Positions 34,586 to 35,599 of a stretch of DNA of 35,599 nt are shown here, one piece after another. The notes below the pieces were generated by a model. The model had not been told where the DNA came from. It searched no databases and worked only from the letters and a program-made list of their open reading frames with translations. The DNA comes from Saccoglossus kowalevskii (Eukaryota > Hemichordata > Enteropneusta > Harrimaniidae). Made by a program: the position numbers and the translations under genes. How positions within the stretch are numbered: the first letter of the stretch is position 1; every line of letters begins with the position of its first letter. Where the stretch lies: NCBI RefSeq assembly GCF_000003605.2, contig NW_003120924.1:551965-587563 (forward strand), in the 5' to 3' direction.

Positions 34586-34839
34586 ATGAGGTATTACGAG
34601 AATACCTCAAACTATGCACGAAGACAGTGGCAGCCATGTTTGTTTTTATTATTAGATTCCGGCATTCCCATGATGTATCATTGGAAGGAAAAGATGTATA
34701 ATAATAAGGTTATTACGAGGATACCTCAAAGTATGCACTCAGACAGTACGCTTTTGCATCAGCCTCCGCTTCGCGTCGGTCAATACTGTCGCTGTACTGT
34801 CTTCGTGCATACTTTGGGGTAACCTCGTAATAACCTCAT
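34586..34839. mobile_element. 254-bp MITE-like TIR element with 5-bp target duplication and a third copy of its end
   Basis: The left end ATGAGGTATTACGAGAATAC (34586 on) matches the reverse complement of the right end, ATGAGGTTATTACGAGGTTA (34839 down), over about 45 bp including TATGCACGAAGACAGT. Both sides carry CGTAT (34581-34585 and 34840-34844). A third copy of the end, in direct orientation, starts at 34704 and pairs with the right end to form a long stem around a CpG-rich loop (34751-34792). No coding capacity. Confidence 0.8.
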
Positions 34840-34844
34840 CGTAT

Positions 34845-35226
34845 TAGAAGTAATATAACATACTAGTAATATACACCCAGAGAATGAATTGGGTGTCTTT
34901 AGTGACGGACTTACATTTCTCTAACCAAATTTTACTCAAAATAAAATTACACTGAGTACTAAAGTTATATATATAAATATACTCCATAAGAGGATACTTA
35001 CGAAAACAAGTTTCGGAGTCTAGTTTTGGTGATGATCTATTTGTTGAATTATTTTTAAAATCTGTGTAAGAAAAAAGTTACTCCTTTATTGTATTGAAAC
35101 AGTCTCATATTTTGTCCATTTTAATTCTATGGTTTTGGACCTCTATCGACAGAATATTCTACAAAATGAAGCGTTATATATTATTTATATTATTATGAGA
35201 CGTTTTTTTTTACCAGATTCACTTCC
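34845..35226. other. No feature seen
   Basis: AT-rich sequence leading into the 65-bp satellite. Confidence 0.5.
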
Positions 35227-35599
35227 GGTTGAACCCGTTGGTTACCAGTTCATTACGCATACCAAATTGCGTGTCGCTATTGGTTGAACCACAAGGTACG
35301 CGTTGGTTACCTGTTCATTATACATACCAAATTGTGTGTCACTCTTGGTTGAACCACTAGGTATGCGTTGGTTACCTGTTCATTATACATACCAAATTGT
35401 GTGTCACTCTTGGTTGAACCACTAGGTATGCGTTGGTTACCTGTTTATTATGCATACCAAATTGTGTGTCACTCTTGGTTGAACCACTACGTATGCGTTG
35501 GTTACACGTTCATTACACATACCAAATTGTGAGTCACTCTTGGTTGAACCACTAGGTATGCGTTGGTTACCCGTTCATTACACATACCAAATTGTGAGT
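35227..35599. repeat. 65-bp satellite array, continues past the right edge
   Basis: GGTTGAACC recurs at 35227, 35282, 35347, 35412, 35477 and 35542. All steps are 65 bp except the first (55 bp), where the outermost unit lacks about 10 bp. Units differ by only a few bases. Each contains TGGTTGAACCA, a short palindrome, and CATACCAAATTGTGTGTCAC. Confidence 0.96.

Overview
This is animal nuclear DNA: AT-rich, with short exons, GT/AG introns of 0.1 to 9 kb, CpG-bearing promoter patches, microsatellites, small DNA transposons and a LINE tail. The one certain gene is the 5' half of a G9a/GLP-type histone H3K9 methyltransferase (EHMT) on the minus strand. Its protein and the many TIR elements suit an aquatic invertebrate such as a lophotrochozoan or a basal deuterostome. 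Sequence alone does not settle the phylum.

Layout. 1-1065 is an EHMT intron holding a tRNA-derived SINE at its far end. 1066-8247 holds seven coding exons (exons 2-8, about 746 codons) with matching splice phases. They encode an acidic N-terminus, an ARKT histone-H3-like motif, a basic patch, the EHMT Cys/His-rich zinc domain and a long basic linker. The ankyrin repeats and SET domain lie beyond the left edge. 8248-17035 is a large first intron with an 83-bp tandem array and two copies of a 196-bp repeat. 17036-17120 looks like the EHMT promoter and untranslated first exon.

17.1-35.6 kb contains no recognisable gene. It holds a second CpG/NRF1-type promoter patch (22.38-22.69 kb) with tentative minus-strand mini-exons, a fossil LTR (23.5-24.1 kb) and a LINE 3' end (24.9-25.4 kb). 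It also holds an unexplained CpG-bearing segment (27.4-28.3 kb), three minisatellites, a field of decayed hairpin repeats (30.8-31.1 kb), a TTAA-flanked DNA transposon (33.1-34.2 kb), a 254-bp TIR element with a 5-bp target duplication (34.6-34.8 kb), and a 65-bp satellite that runs off the right edge.

No new multi-gene system is visible. The points most worth following are the retained H3 mimic in EHMT, a set of small TIR element families with clear ends, and a dispersed repeat that carries a CCAAT/octamer promoter-like arrangement beside and inside EHMT. All protein matches are from memory of the families; no search was run.
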